Shown here in pieces: positions 63,586-64,000 of a DNA stretch of 64,000 bases. The stretch spans positions 1-64,000 of the forward strand of contig NZ_JAMXLH010000006.1 in assembly GCF_024281035.1 (NCBI RefSeq). Reading direction: 5' to 3'. The position numbers and the translations under genes are program-made. Numbering within the stretch: position 1 is the first letter of the stretch; every line of letters starts with the position of its first letter. The notes beneath the pieces were generated by a model. That model did not search any database, was not told where the DNA came from, and worked only from the letters and a program-made list of their open reading frames with translations. This DNA comes from Paraburkholderia sp. Its GTDB lineage: Bacteria; Pseudomonadota; Gammaproteobacteria; Burkholderiales; Burkholderiaceae.

Positions 63586-64000
63586 ATGGATCTCATCGAC
63601 CCTCCCGCCAAAACCCGCGAGGCGACCATCCTCGAGCTACGCACTTTCTCCCGCAAACTGGTTCGTGAACTAGGCTTCATGCGCGCAGCCCTGGCGGATA
63701 GTGATCTGGCGCCTTCGGCGGTTCACGCCGTCCTCGAAATCGGGGTGTCGCCGGGCATCAGCGCGAAGGACCTCGGCAACATCCTGCAGCTGGACAAATC
63801 GAACACGAGCCGACACGTTTCGCGGCTCGAAGCAGCCGGAATCGTGGAGCGCCGCGTCTCGAGCGACGACGCGCGCGTGATCGAGCTGTACCTGACCGCC
63901 GAAGGGAAAAAACGCCGCAAAAAGATCGATGAGTTCGCGACAGAACAGGTGGCGAATGCCCTGCGTCGCATGGTTCCCTCCGACCAGCGAGCCTTGCTGA
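63586..64000 (+). CDS. MarR-family regulator, 5' part (cut by window edge)
   Basis: The first 138 residues of a MarR-type regulator are present. A helical N-terminus is followed by a winged helix-turn-helix: ISAKDLGNILQLDKSNTSRH and VSRLEAAGIVERRVSSDDAR, then the wing VIELYLTAEGKKRR. MarR proteins bind small aromatic or oxidative ligands and release DNA. The rest of the gene, which may include an acetyltransferase domain in some relatives, lies beyond the window. Two palindromes precede it. It lies 150 bp after the P450 stop. Confidence 0.85.
   Translation, partial: MDLIDPPAKTREATILELRTFSRKLVRELGFMRAALADSDLAPSAVHAVLEIGVSPGISAKDLGNILQLDKSNTSRHVSRLEAAGIVERRVSSDDARVIELYLTAEGKKRRKKIDEFATEQVANALRRMVPSDQRALL

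Noticed and set aside
1-64000. CRISPR arrays, rRNA or tRNA genes, transposase genes
   Set aside because: No regularly spaced direct repeats with unique spacers, no tRNA-like or rRNA sequence and no transposase motif were seen in reading the window.

Overview
This 64 kb window is GC-rich, densely coding DNA with gene content typical of Burkholderia sensu lato (most like Paraburkholderia or Caballeronia). That assignment is inferred from gene families and codon bias, not from a search. Marks of this group include a hut-linked histidine importer, an oxidative xylose pathway of the Caulobacter type, a DUF3649/PepSY/DUF3325 iron-uptake block with tonB-exbB-exbD, and HdeD, DGC and RcnB-like small proteins. 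A long KfrA-like coiled-coil DNA-binding protein hints that the replicon may be a chromid or megaplasmid.

1-7.4 kb: the 5' end of histidine ammonia-lyase (hutH) diverges from a HisQ-HisM-HisP importer operon, with three HutC-type palindromes around the shared control region. Two tandem Tat-exported paralogues follow. Next comes a large fused protein joining an MprF/HpnL-type flippase domain to an arginine:glycine-amidinotransferase-type enzyme, the most unusual gene in the window. 7.4-10.1 kb: a 1.1 kb non-coding stretch, a PCu(A)C copper chaperone and a TehA-like channel.

10.1-32.4 kb: a catabolic island for D-xylose and xylosides. A leftward operon encodes a MalEFGK-type importer, a GH3 glycosidase, D-xylose dehydrogenase (XylB), a lactonase (XylC) and a LacI-type regulator. 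A second, divergent LacI regulator follows. Rightward lie xylonate dehydratase (XylD), 2-keto-3-deoxy-xylonate dehydratase (XylX), alpha-ketoglutarate semialdehyde dehydrogenase and a ribose/xylose-type ABC importer. Together these give a complete Weimberg route from xylose to 2-oxoglutarate. LacI-type palindromes with a central CG (pattern GTTAnCGnTAAC) recur at the divergent promoters. A Phd/VapC-like module and an 11-bp phased A-tract repeat sit inside the control region.

32.4-45.4 kb: small envelope and stress proteins, an AI-2E family permease, a zinc-ribbon protein, a DGC protein, a D-amino-acid dehydrogenase, an EntS-like MFS exporter, and a leftward iron-uptake operon behind a Fur-box-like site. 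45.8-55.9 kb: KfrA-like protein, secreted and TPR proteins, a TetR-controlled locus (isomerase, SDR) with matching operators, an NTF2-like protein, a CDF metal exporter, a 49-residue small protein and a 1.5 kb region without a clear gene. 55.9-64 kb: an OprB-type porin, a PstS lacking its transporter, a diiron metallo-beta-lactamase-fold protein, a GIY-YIG protein, a possible sRNA with terminator, a cytochrome P450 and a truncated MarR regulator with two operator-like repeats.
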